This document shows positions 16,935 through 25,004 of a stretch of 64,000 nt of DNA, in pieces. Source of the DNA: Nocardioides alpinus (GTDB taxonomy: Bacteria; Actinomycetota; Actinomycetes; Propionibacteriales; Nocardioidaceae); assembly GCF_900112035.1 (NCBI RefSeq), contig NZ_FOKC01000008.1, positions 62,001-126,000 of the forward strand, given 5' to 3'. The notes under the pieces are model-generated. The model did no database searches, had not been told where the DNA came from, and was given only the letters and a program-made list of their open reading frames with translations. Both the position numbers and the translations under genes were made by a program. Within the stretch, counting starts at the first letter, position 1. Each line of letters starts with the position of its first letter.

Positions 16935-18335
16935 TCAGAAGTTGATCATGTGGCCGGCGATGCCGTGGACGGCCTCCTTGACGGCCTCACCCAGGGTCGG
17001 GTGCGCGAAGACGTTGCGGGCCACCTCGTCGGCGGTGAGGTCCCACTGCTGGGCCATCGTCAGCACCGGCAGCAGCTCGGTGACGTTGGGGCCGATCATG
17101 TGCGCGCCGATGATCTCGTTGTGCTCGGCGTCGGCGACGACCTTGACGAAGCCGATCGGCTCGCCGAGCCCCATCGCCTTGCCGTTGGCGCTGAACGGGA
17201 ACGACGCGGTCTTGACGTCGTACCCCTTCTCCTTGGCCTGGGCCTCGCTGTAGCCGAACGACGCGATCTGCGGGTTGCAGTAGGTCGCGCGCGGGACGAA
17301 GTCGAAGGCGACCGGCATGGTCTCGGCGCCGTTGATCGTCTCGGCGGCGACGATGCCCATCGCCTCGGCGACGTGGGCGAGCATCATCTTCCCGGTGCAG
17401 TCGCCGATGGCGTAGACGTTCTCGACGTTGGTGCGGCCGAAGTCGTCGATCTCGATGGCGCCGCGCTCGGAGACGCTGACGCCGGTGTTCTCGAGGCCGT
17501 AGCCCTGGGTGCGCGGGGCGAAGCCGAAGGCGGCGAGGAACCTGTCGGCCTCGAGGACCTGCTCGTCGCCGCCCGCTGCGGGGGCGACGGTGACCTTGAC
17601 GCCGGAGCCGGTGTCCTCGACGTTCTTGACCGCGGTCGAGGTCAGCACCTTCACGCCGAGCTTCTTGTAGTGCTTGGCGAGCTCCTTGGAGATGTCGGCG
17701 TCCTCGGTCGGCACCATCCGGTCGAGGAACTCCACGATCGTCACGTCGACGCCGAAGTTGGCCATGACGTAGGCGAACTCGACGCCGATCGCGCCGGAGC
17801 CGCCGATGATGATCGACCCGGGGAGCTGGTCGTCGAGGATCTGCTCCTCGTAGGTGACGACGTTGTCGCTGAGCTCGACCCCCGGCACCAGCCGCACGGT
17901 CGCGCCGGCGGCGATGATGAGGTTGTCGAACGTGTAGCCCGTGGTCTCGCCGTCCTTGGCGACATCGATCCCGGTCGGACCGGTGAGCGTGCCCCACCCG
18001 TCGATCTCGGTGATCTTGTTCTTCTTCATCAGGAAGTGGACGCCCTTGACGATGCCGGCGCTGACGTCACGGCTGCGCTTGTGCGTCGGGCCGAAGGACA
18101 TCGTGGCGTCGCCCTCGATGCCGAACTTGGCCTTCTCGTGCTGGAGCGTGTGCGCCAGCTCGGCGTTCTTGAGCAGCGCCTTGGAGGGGATGCAGCCGAC
18201 GTTGAGGCAGACACCTCCCCAGTACTTCTCCTCCACCACGGCCACCTTCTGGCCGAGCTGGGCTGCGCGGATCGCGGCGACGTAGCCACCGGGGCCGGCG
18301 CCGAGGACGAGGGTGTCGAAATGGGTGTCGGTCAC
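16935..18335 (-). CDS. lpdA: Dihydrolipoyl dehydrogenase (E3)
   Basis: A 466-residue flavoenzyme that reoxidises dihydrolipoyl groups of 2-oxoacid dehydrogenase complexes and the glycine cleavage system with NAD+. All family sites are present: FAD site [19 protein letters not shown], redox disulfide C43/C48 in [13 protein letters not shown] site [16 protein letters not shown] site YAIGDCTG, and the catalytic C-terminal [11 protein letters not shown]. The intact disulfide and His-Glu dyad separate it from its paralogue at 15394. GTG at 18335 is 6 bases after TAGGCT on this strand, so the transcript is probably leaderless. No E1 or E2 subunit gene is nearby. Confidence 0.96.
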   Translation of the reverse strand: MTDTHFDTLVLGAGPGGYVAAIRAAQLGQKVAVVEEKYWGGVCLNVGCIPSKALLKNAELAHTLQHEKAKFGIEGDATMSFGPTHKRSRDVSAGIVKGVHFLMKKNKITEIDGWGTLTGPTGIDVAKDGETTGYTFDNLIIAAGATVRLVPGVELSDNVVTYEEQILDDQLPGSIIIGGSGAIGVEFAYVMANFGVDVTIVEFLDRMVPTEDADISKELAKHYKKLGVKVLTSTAVKNVEDTGSGVKVTVAPAAGGDEQVLEADRFLAAFGFAPRTQGYGLENTGVSVSERGAIEIDDFGRTNVENVYAIGDCTGKMMLAHVAEAMGIVAAETINGAETMPVAFDFVPRATYCNPQIASFGYSEAQAKEKGYDVKTASFPFSANGKAMGLGEPIGFVKVVADAEHNEIIGAHMIGPNVTELLPVLTMAQQWDLTADEVARNVFAHPTLGEAVKEAVHGIAGHMINF

Positions 18336-18341
18336 GGGGTC

Positions 18342-18394
18342 AGCCTAGTTGTCCACGTCGCGCTGGGACACCCGAGGTCCGGGCTGGGTAGCCT
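18342..18394. promoter_or_regulatory. Divergent leaderless promoters (lpdA / cyclotransferase)
   Basis: On the minus strand TAGGCT (18342-18347) stands 6 bases before the lipoamide dehydrogenase GTG. On the plus strand TAGCCT (18389-18394) stands 7 bases before the GTG of the cyclotransferase-like gene. Neither start has a convincing ribosome-binding site. The two boxes are the whole divergent control region of 66 bases. Confidence 0.5.
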
Positions 18395-18401
18395 GTGGCC
18401 C

Positions 18402-18854
18402 GTGACGCTCTACGCCGCCTACGGGACGAACCTCGATCCCGCCCGCATGAGCGAGCGCTGCCCCCACTCGATCCTCGAGTCGACCGGGTGGCTGACCGGC
18501 TGGCGACTGACCTTCGGCGGCGAGGAGCACGGCTGGGACGGAGCCCTCTCGACCATCGTCCAGGACCCCTTCGAGCAGGTCTTCGTGGCCGTCTACGACG
18601 TCACCGACGAGGACGAGAAGGCCCTCGACGGCTGGGAGTCGGCCGACACCGGCCTCTACCGCAAGACCAAGGTCCGGGTGCAGACCATGACGGGCCCCCT
18701 GGTGGTGTGGGCCTACGTCCTCGATGCCTACGAGGGCGGCCTGCCGTCCGCCTCCTACCTCGGCGTGCTGGCCAACGCGGCGGACGCCGCAGGGGCGCCT
18801 GAGGACTACGTCGCCGCACTGCGCCGCCGCGACTGCCGCTCGACCGGCCTCTGA
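18402..18854 (+). CDS. Gamma-glutamylcyclotransferase-fold protein
   Basis: A 150-residue protein starting [20 protein letters not shown]. The YxxYGxNL loop is the substrate-binding signature of the GGCT/AIG2 fold. The acidic [11 protein letters not shown] segment around residue 80 supplies the Glu used for catalysis in active members. Active enzymes convert gamma-glutamyl peptides to 5-oxoproline; many bacterial members have no assigned substrate. GTG at 18402 is chosen because the signature starts two residues later and a -10 box lies directly upstream; the frame is open far upstream only as antisense of lpdA. Confidence 0.8.
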   Translation: MTLYAAYGTNLDPARMSERCPHSILESTGWLTGWRLTFGGEEHGWDGALSTIVQDPFEQVFVAVYDVTDEDEKALDGWESADTGLYRKTKVRVQTMTGPLVVWAYVLDAYEGGLPSASYLGVLANAADAAGAPEDYVAALRRRDCRSTGL

Positions 18855-18878
18855 TTCCGGACGGCCTGCGGCTGGCCC

Positions 18879-18884
18879 TAGAGT
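18879..18884 (+). promoter_or_regulatory. Leaderless -10 box of purine nucleoside phosphorylase
   Basis: TAGAGT, 7 bases before the ATG at 18892, with no ribosome-binding site between. Confidence 0.5.
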
Positions 18885-18891
18885 TCGGCCC

Positions 18892-19707
18892 ATGAGCGAC
18901 CAGACGCCGTACGAAGCCGCCACTGCCGCCGCCGCGAAGCTCGCCGAGCTGACCGGCATCGAGCACCACGACGTCGCCCTCGTGCTCGGCTCCGGCTGGC
19001 TGCCCGCGGTCGACGCGCTCGGCGAGGCGACCGCCGAGATCGACACCACCGACCTCCCCGGCTTCCACGCCGCCGGCGTGGTGGGCCACAGCGGCAAGAT
19101 CCGCTCCATCCGCTGCACCGACTCCGAGGGGGCCGACCGCAACCTCCTCGTCTTCCTCTCGCGCACCCACTTCTACGAGGGCAAGGGTGTCGCCGCGGTC
19201 GTGCACCCCATCCGTACGGCGGCAGCAGCCGGCTGCTCGGCGATCGTGCTCACCAACGGGTGCGGCGGACTCAAGGAGGGGTGGCAGCCCGGCCAGCCGG
19301 TGCTGATCTCCGACCACATCAACCTGACTGCGACCAGCCCCATCGTCGGCGCCAACTTCGTCGACCTCACCGACCTCTACAGCCCGCGCCTGCGCGCGAT
19401 GTGCCAGGAGATCGACCCGAGCCTCGACGAGGGCGTCTACGTCCAGTTCCCCGGGCCCCACTACGAGACGCCCGCCGAGGTCCGCATGGCCGGCGTCCTG
19501 GGCGGCCACCTGGTCGGCATGAGCACCACGCTCGAGGCCATCGCCGCCCGCGAGGCCGGCATGGAGATCCTCGGCATCAGCCTGGTCACCAACCTCGCCG
19601 CCGGCCTGAGCGGCGAGCCGCTCGACCACGCGGAGGTCCTCGAGGCGGGCAAGGCGGCGGCCAGCCGGATGGGCGGCCTGCTCAGCCAGGTCGTGACCAA
19701 GATCTGA
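18892..19707 (+). CDS. punA: Purine nucleoside phosphorylase
   Basis: A 271-residue enzyme of the trimeric PNP class that splits (deoxy)inosine and guanosine with phosphate into base and (deoxy)ribose-1-phosphate. Signatures seen: VALVLGSGW at about residue 25, [32 protein letters not shown] and [15 protein letters not shown], the last two forming the phosphate and base pocket. The length is normal. It works with adenosine deaminase, thymidine phosphorylase and DeoC found further along. It overlaps the start of the next SDR gene by one base (TGATG), so the two are co-translated. Confidence 0.94.
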   Translation: MSDQTPYEAATAAAAKLAELTGIEHHDVALVLGSGWLPAVDALGEATAEIDTTDLPGFHAAGVVGHSGKIRSIRCTDSEGADRNLLVFLSRTHFYEGKGVAAVVHPIRTAAAAGCSAIVLTNGCGGLKEGWQPGQPVLISDHINLTATSPIVGANFVDLTDLYSPRLRAMCQEIDPSLDEGVYVQFPGPHYETPAEVRMAGVLGGHLVGMSTTLEAIAAREAGMEILGISLVTNLAAGLSGEPLDHAEVLEAGKAAASRMGGLLSQVVTKI

Positions 19708-20501
19708 TGCGCGTCCTCGTCTCGGGCGCCGCGGGCAGCCTCGGTCGGGTCATCACGGTCGGGCTGGTCGAGCGCGGCCACGACGTGGTCGGCCTCGACC
19801 TGGTGCCGGCACCGGAGGGCACCACGTTCCCCTGGCACGAGGCCGACTGCGCGGACGCCGATGCCGTCGCCGCGGTCTTCGCCGAGGAGCGGCTGGACGC
19901 AGTCGTCCACCTCGCCGGCGCACCGGAGGAGCTGTCCCTGCCCGACGAGCTCACCTCGCACGTGGTCACCACGGCGGCCCTCCTCGACGCGATGCTCACC
20001 CACCGTGTGCAGCGGATCGTCTACGCAGGCTCCAACCACGCCGTCGGCCGCACCCCGCGCGCCGACGGCGAGCTCACCGAGCACGCCCTCCCCCGACCCG
20101 ACACCTACTACGGCGTGGCCAAGGTGACCGCCGAGGCGCTGATGCAGCTCTTCGTCGACCGCCACGGCATCGACGCGGTCTGCTGCCGGATCGGGTCGTT
20201 CCTGGAGGCGCCGACCAGCGTGCGCGCGCTGTCCACGTGGTTGTCCCACGACGACGGTGTCCGCATGGTCGAGGCGGCGCTGACCACTCCCGCGCCCGGC
20301 TACGCCGTGCTCTACGGCATCAGCGCCAACACCCGCGCCTGGTGGGACCTCGAGCCGGGCCGGCGCCTGGGCTACGAGCCGCAGGACGATGCCGAGGCCT
20401 TCGCCGCCGGCATCGAGAGCGGTCCCGACGACGAGGCCGAGGCCGAGTTCGTCGGCGGGCCCTTCGCGCTCGCGCAGTTCCACCGCCCCGCGCTGGGCTG
20501 A
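19707..20501 (+). CDS. NAD-dependent epimerase/dehydratase (uronate dehydrogenase-like SDR)
   Basis: A 264-residue extended short-chain dehydrogenase. It begins [20 protein letters not shown] with the GxxGxxG NAD site, and has VVHLAGAPEEL, the serine region IVYAGSNHAVG and the catalytic YYGVAKVTAEAL (YxxxK). The overall spacing and NHAVG segment resemble uronate dehydrogenases, which oxidise sugar acids to lactones, but the substrate is an inference. It is translationally coupled to purine nucleoside phosphorylase (TGATG). A nearby role in pentose processing is possible but not shown. ATG at 19707 is the first codon of the conserved fold. Confidence 0.82.
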   Translation: MRVLVSGAAGSLGRVITVGLVERGHDVVGLDLVPAPEGTTFPWHEADCADADAVAAVFAEERLDAVVHLAGAPEELSLPDELTSHVVTTAALLDAMLTHRVQRIVYAGSNHAVGRTPRADGELTEHALPRPDTYYGVAKVTAEALMQLFVDRHGIDAVCCRIGSFLEAPTSVRALSTWLSHDDGVRMVEAALTTPAPGYAVLYGISANTRAWWDLEPGRRLGYEPQDDAEAFAAGIESGPDDEAEAEFVGGPFALAQFHRPALG

Positions 20502-20518
20502 GCGGGCACACACCCCCC

Positions 20519-20549
20519 TTGACTTGGAGCGCACTCCAAGTCGCAGACT
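20519..20549 (+). promoter_or_regulatory. MerR-type promoter/operator of the merR gene
   Basis: TTGACT (-35, 20519-20524) and CAGACT (-10, 20544-20549) are separated by 19 bases, the over-long spacing typical of MerR-activated promoters. The spacer holds a perfect dyad CTTGGAG-CGCA-CTCCAAG (20523-20540). The GTG of the merR gene starts 6 bases after the -10 box, so the message is probably leaderless. A 25-base block (20516-20540) is repeated exactly at 20936-20960. Confidence 0.8.
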
Positions 20550-20555
20550 GGGGAG

Positions 20556-20930
20556 GTGACGAGCCTGAGCATCGCCGAGGCGGCCGAGCAGACCGGCCTC
20601 ACGGCCCACACCCTGCGCTACTACGAGCGCGACGGGCTGCTGCTCCACTCGGTCGAGCGCGCCTCGTCTGGCCACCGGCGCTACACCGCGGACGACCTCC
20701 GATGGATCGAGATGGTGACCCGCCTCCGGTCCACCGGCATGCCCATCCGCGACGTGCGCCGCTATGCCGCCCTGGTGCGCGCGGGCGCCGGCAACGAGGC
20801 CGAGCGGTTGGCGCTGCTGCTCGCGCACCGCGAGGTCGTCGAGCGCCAGCTCTCCGAGGTCGGCTCGCACCTGCGCGCGATCGACTACAAGATCGCGCTC
20901 TACGAGAACAAGGTGTCGCCGGAAGGGTGA
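20556..20930 (+). CDS. MerR family transcriptional regulator
   Basis: A 124-residue regulator. The N-terminal winged helix reads [26 protein letters not shown] with the downstream [13 protein letters not shown] wing, followed by a dimerisation helix ([20 protein letters not shown]). The protein contains no cysteine, so it can sense neither metals by thiolates nor aldehydes by the Cys route of the AdhR/NmlR group; a small-molecule or unmodified ligand is likely. It resembles the regulators paired with aldo-keto reductases. It lies between its own MerR-type promoter and an identical operator in front of the aldo-keto reductase, so it probably activates both. Confidence 0.92.
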   Translation: MTSLSIAEAAEQTGLTAHTLRYYERDGLLLHSVERASSGHRRYTADDLRWIEMVTRLRSTGMPIRDVRRYAALVRAGAGNEAERLALLLAHREVVERQLSEVGSHLRAIDYKIALYENKVSPEG

Positions 20931-20938
20931 CGCGGCCC

Positions 20939-20969
20939 TTGACTTGGAGCGCACTCCAAGGAGCAGGCT
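20939..20969 (+). promoter_or_regulatory. MerR-type promoter/operator of the aldo-keto reductase
   Basis: TTGACT (20939-20944), 19 bases, CAGGCT (20964-20969), with the same dyad CTTGGAG-CGCA-CTCCAAG (20943-20960). ATG of the reductase is 7 bases downstream of the -10 box. It begins 9 bases after the merR stop. Confidence 0.8.
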
Positions 20970-20976
20970 GGAGAGC

Positions 20977-21975
<999 letters not shown>

Positions 21976-21998
21976 GCGTGGTTCACGACCCGCGGGGG

Positions 21999-23309
21999 TC
22001 AGGTGGCGGCGATCCCGACCTGGCCCTCGCGGAAGGCGTCGACGAACAGGGCGTGGTCCTGGCGGACACGCGCCGCGTAGGCGATGCCCCAGTCGCACAG
22101 CCACGTGACGTAGTCGTTGCGGCGGCCCTTCAGCGACGCGGCGATCGCCTCCTCGACCTGGAAGTCCACGAGGTCCTGCTGGCTGTCCTCGTCGGACGCG
22201 CAGTGGATCTTGGCGGTGGCCCGGCCGAGGAGCTCGACGACGGCACGCATGTCGGCCGGCTCGTTGATCTCGCCCCAGTCGAGGTCGACCTCGTAGGGCG
22301 AGACCTCCGAGACGACGTAGCCGACGCCGCCGATGCTGGTGTGGCCCAGCAGCGGGTCGGTGTGGACCTGCAGCGCACGCTGGCTGACGGCCGTGCGGTG
22401 GCCCTCGTGCTCGAAGTAGGCATCGACGTCGGCGCTGTCGACGAAGCGGCTCAGTGCCGGGATGTTGGCCTGCTTCATGCTCAGCACCACGTCGTTGTCG
22501 AGCGCCTGGCTGTAGCCCTCGACGAGCACGTTGTACGCCGGCAGCCCGGCGCTGCCGATGCCGAAGCCCGACTTGCCGACGACGTCGCGCAGCTCGTAGA
22601 AGAGCTCGCGGTCGAAGCGCTTGGACTGCGGGATCGTGTCGAGGTAGGCGCGGAACGCGGCCACCACCTCGGTCCGCTCGTGGGGGGACAGTCGCCGTGT
22701 GCTGCCGTCCTCGGCGAACTTCCGGATGCCCTTCTGCATCACGGTCATCTGGTCGAGCAGGTCGGCGCGACGCATCGCGCGCGCCTCCTCGAGGGCGATC
22801 AGCACCGGGCCGTCGGCGCGGTCGAGCCGGATCTCGAAGTCGTCGTCGGAGTCGGAGGCGACGTAGTGGTTGACCTGGGCCAGGTAGGCGCGGGCGTAAC
22901 GGGCGATGAGCTTGCGGATGGCGTCCTCGGGGAGCGCCTTCTGCCACGCCACCAGTGCGAGGCTGGCGGCGAAGCGCTGGAGGTCCCACGTGAAGCGGCC
23001 GACGTACGCCTCGTCGAAGTCGTTGATGTCGAAGACCAGCCGACCGTCGGAGTTGAGGTAGGTCCCGAAGTTCTCGACGTGCAGGTCGCCGTGGATCCAG
23101 ATCCGCTCGGCACCGTGGCGCGACCAGTCGTCGGTCTCCGACGTGACGTCGTTGTAGAACAGGCAGGCGGTGCCGCGGTAGAAGGCGTGCGGGTCGCGGG
23201 CCATCTTGCGGTACTTCGCCCGGAACGCTGCCGGTTCGGCGCGCATCAGCGGCGCGAACGCGTCCCGCAGGACGTCGACGATCACGGTGGTCCGGTCCTT
23301 GGCAGCCAT
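21999..23309 (-). CDS. DUF2252 family protein (kinase-like fold)
   Basis: A 436-residue protein of the DUF2252 family. The motifs IWIHGDLHVENFG and VFDINDFDEAYVG resemble the catalytic loop and metal-binding Asp of aminoglycoside phosphotransferase-like kinases, so ATP-dependent phosphotransfer is plausible; no member has a well-known substrate to my knowledge. No signal peptide or membrane segment is visible. ATG at 23309 follows TAGAGT by 6 bases on this strand (leaderless). It is convergent with the aldo-keto reductase, with a short GACCC/GGGTC hairpin between the two stops, and divergent from thiol peroxidase. Confidence 0.85.
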   Translation of the reverse strand: MAAKDRTTVIVDVLRDAFAPLMRAEPAAFRAKYRKMARDPHAFYRGTACLFYNDVTSETDDWSRHGAERIWIHGDLHVENFGTYLNSDGRLVFDINDFDEAYVGRFTWDLQRFAASLALVAWQKALPEDAIRKLIARYARAYLAQVNHYVASDSDDDFEIRLDRADGPVLIALEEARAMRRADLLDQMTVMQKGIRKFAEDGSTRRLSPHERTEVVAAFRAYLDTIPQSKRFDRELFYELRDVVGKSGFGIGSAGLPAYNVLVEGYSQALDNDVVLSMKQANIPALSRFVDSADVDAYFEHEGHRTAVSQRALQVHTDPLLGHTSIGGVGYVVSEVSPYEVDLDWGEINEPADMRAVVELLGRATAKIHCASDEDSQQDLVDFQVEEAIAASLKGRRNDYVTWLCDWGIAYAARVRQDHALFVDAFREGQVGIAAT

Positions 23310-23315
23310 GCGGGC

Positions 23316-23374
23316 ACTCTAGGCGGCCGCACCTCGGACGGGCGCGAAGGCGATCGGGGGTGGGTGGATAGGTT
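23316..23374. promoter_or_regulatory. Divergent leaderless promoters (DUF2252 / tpx)
   Basis: Minus strand TAGAGT (23316-23321) is 6 bases from the DUF2252 start; plus strand TAGGTT (23369-23374) is 6 bases from the tpx ATG. Confidence 0.5.
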
Positions 23375-23380
23375 GGGGCC

Positions 23381-23878
23381 ATGGCAACCACACAGCTCGG
23401 AGACAACACCGTCAACACCGTGGGCGAGCTCCCCGCGGTCGGCTCGCAGGCACCCGGATGGGACCTGGTGGGACTGAAGTTCCAGCCGGTCACCGACGCC
23501 GACCTCGCGGGCAAGCGGGTCGTCCTGAACATCTTCCCCAGCATCGACACCGGCGTCTGCCAGGCGAGCGTGCGCAAGTTCAACGAGCTCGCCGCGGGCC
23601 TGGACAACACCACCGTCGTCAACGTGTCCGTGGACCTCCCGCTGGCACAGGCGCGCTTCTGCGGCGCCGAGGGCATCGAGGCCGTCGAGGTCGGCTCGGC
23701 CTTCCGCTCCTCCTTCGGCGAGGACTACGGCGTCGCGATGGCCGACGGCGGCTGGAAGGGCATGCTCGCCCGCGCGGTCGTCGTGCTCGACACCGACCAC
23801 ACGGTCCTGCACACGCAGCTCACCGACGCGATCGGCGTCGAGCCCGACTACGACGCAGCGGTGGCCGCACTCTCCTGA
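23381..23878 (+). CDS. tpx: Thiol peroxidase (Tpx, atypical 2-Cys peroxiredoxin)
   Basis: A 165-residue peroxidase that reduces hydrogen peroxide and lipid hydroperoxides with electrons from thioredoxin. The peroxidatic cysteine is C60 in FPSIDTGVCQASVRKF and the resolving cysteine is C94 in LAQARFCGAEG, the exact spacing of the Tpx family (C61/C95 in the E. coli protein). The length is normal. The protein is cytosolic. It stands alone, with a leaderless promoter shared back to back with the DUF2252 gene. Confidence 0.96.
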   Translation: MATTQLGDNTVNTVGELPAVGSQAPGWDLVGLKFQPVTDADLAGKRVVLNIFPSIDTGVCQASVRKFNELAAGLDNTTVVNVSVDLPLAQARFCGAEGIEAVEVGSAFRSSFGEDYGVAMADGGWKGMLARAVVVLDTDHTVLHTQLTDAIGVEPDYDAAVAALS

Positions 23879-23896
23879 TCCTTCGTCACTGACGGA

Positions 23897-23933
23897 CCTC
23901 GCGCCAGGACCTCATCACGTCACTGGCGCGAGG
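23897..23933. terminator. Stem-loop between convergent tpx and MOSC genes
   Basis: CCTCGCGCCAG (23897-23907) pairs perfectly with CTGGCGCGAGG (23923-23933) across a 15-base loop. The right arm includes codons at the 3-prime end of the MOSC gene. There is no T-run, so termination is inferred from position and stem strength only. Confidence 0.45.
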
Positions 23934-24564
23934 CCAACCAGTCGTGCTCGACCTGCGGCAGGACCCTCGCGTCGAGGAACACGCTGCCCAGCTCCTTGTC
24001 GCCCATCGCGGCCCGGAAGAACATCGGGACCGTGAGACCGTGCCCGGGACGGTGCACGACCTCGATCGGGTCGCCCGTCGCCAGGGCTCCGGGCTCGCGG
24101 ACCGCGAGGTAGGCCCCGGTGCGGCCGCGCTCGGTGAACCGCTTCACCCACCGCGGCTCGGCCATGTGCTTGGCGAAGGTCGCGCACGGCACCCGCGGTC
24201 CGCAGACCTCGAGCAGCGTGGCTCCGACGCGCCACTGCTCGCCCACCTCGGCGGCGTCGACGTCGAGACCGCTCGTGGTGAGGTTCTCGCCGAACATCCC
24301 GTCGGCCAGGTCGCGGTCGAGCTGCTCGGCCCACCAGTCGATCTCCTCGCGCGCCACGGCGTACACGGCTTGGGTCTCCCCGCCGTGGTGCTTGCGACTG
24401 CCGATCTCGTCACCGACCACGCCGCTTCCGAGGCCACCCTTCTTGGGGCCCGGGTCGCGGACCTCGATCCGGTCGACCGGGTGCTTGCGGATGGCGCTGG
24501 GGCGCTTCATCCCGGGGACGGCCGCCAGGGCGCCGGCGTTGACGGAGCGGAGGGTGGCGGGCAT
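23920..24564 (-). CDS. MOSC domain protein (YiiM-like)
   Basis: A 214-residue protein with a single MOSC domain. HHGGETQAVYAVAREEIDWW and RVPCATFAKHM contain the features conserved in the YiiM subfamily, including the cysteine that binds molybdenum cofactor sulfur. E. coli YiiM uses the molybdenum cofactor to detoxify N-hydroxylated bases; the same role here is by family analogy. The domain occupies roughly residues 40-180. ATG at 24564 is 6 bases downstream of TAGCGT on this strand. It ends 42 bases from tpx, convergent, with a stem-loop across its stop. The VOC gene lies directly upstream, with a 9-base gap. Confidence 0.85.
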   Translation of the reverse strand: MPATLRSVNAGALAAVPGMKRPSAIRKHPVDRIEVRDPGPKKGGLGSGVVGDEIGSRKHHGGETQAVYAVAREEIDWWAEQLDRDLADGMFGENLTTSGLDVDAAEVGEQWRVGATLLEVCGPRVPCATFAKHMAEPRWVKRFTERGRTGAYLAVREPGALATGDPIEVVHRPGHGLTVPMFFRAAMGDKELGSVFLDARVLPQVEHDWLASRQ

Positions 24565-24573
24565 GGGGCAACG

Positions 24574-24942
24574 CTAGTCGCCGTTGTGGCAGACCGCCTC
24601 GACGTTGTTGCCCTCGGTGTCCCGGACGAAGGCGCCGTAGTAGCCGGGGTGGTACTCCGGCCAGAGCCGCGGCTCGTGGAGCGACTCGGCTCCCGCGGCG
24701 AGCGCCTCGGCGTGCCAGGCCCGCACCGTCGCGGCGTCGGGCGCGCTGAAGGCGACGTGCACCTCACGGTTGGGGCCGACGCCCTCGAAGGTGCTGATCC
24801 AGAAGTCGGGACCCTCGGTGCCGTAGCCGATGGCGACGCCGACATCCATGACGCGGCGGTGGCCGAGCACGCCGAGGACCCGGTCGTAGAAGGCGGCCGC
24901 GCGGGCCAGGTCGGTGCAGTTGATGCCCAGGTGATCGATCAT
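24574..24942 (-). CDS. VOC/glyoxalase-like protein
   Basis: A 122-residue single-module protein of the vicinal oxygen chelate superfamily. The pattern begins MIDHLGINCTDLARAAAFYD (metal-ligand His at residue 4) and has VLGHRRVMD, DFWIS and EVHVAFSAPD, then HPGYYGAFVRDTEGNNVEAV with the C-terminal Glu ligand. Such proteins are glyoxalases, dioxygenases or resistance proteins; the substrate is not evident. ATG at 24942 is 6 bases after CAGGAT on the same strand. It runs in the same direction as the MOSC gene with a 9-base gap, so they may share a transcript. Confidence 0.85.
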   Translation of the reverse strand: MIDHLGINCTDLARAAAFYDRVLGVLGHRRVMDVGVAIGYGTEGPDFWISTFEGVGPNREVHVAFSAPDAATVRAWHAEALAAGAESLHEPRLWPEYHPGYYGAFVRDTEGNNVEAVCHNGD

Positions 24943-24992
24943 GGTCAGATCCTGGCAGCGCCCGCTGACAACGCCTCGCGAGCGGGGAGGGA

Positions 24993-24998
24993 TAGCGT
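24993..24998 (+). promoter_or_regulatory. Leaderless -10 box of the phosphosugar mutase
   Basis: TAGCGT with 6 bases to the ATG at 25005. It is within 50 bases of the divergent VOC start. Confidence 0.5.
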
Positions 24999-25004
24999 GC
25001 GCCC

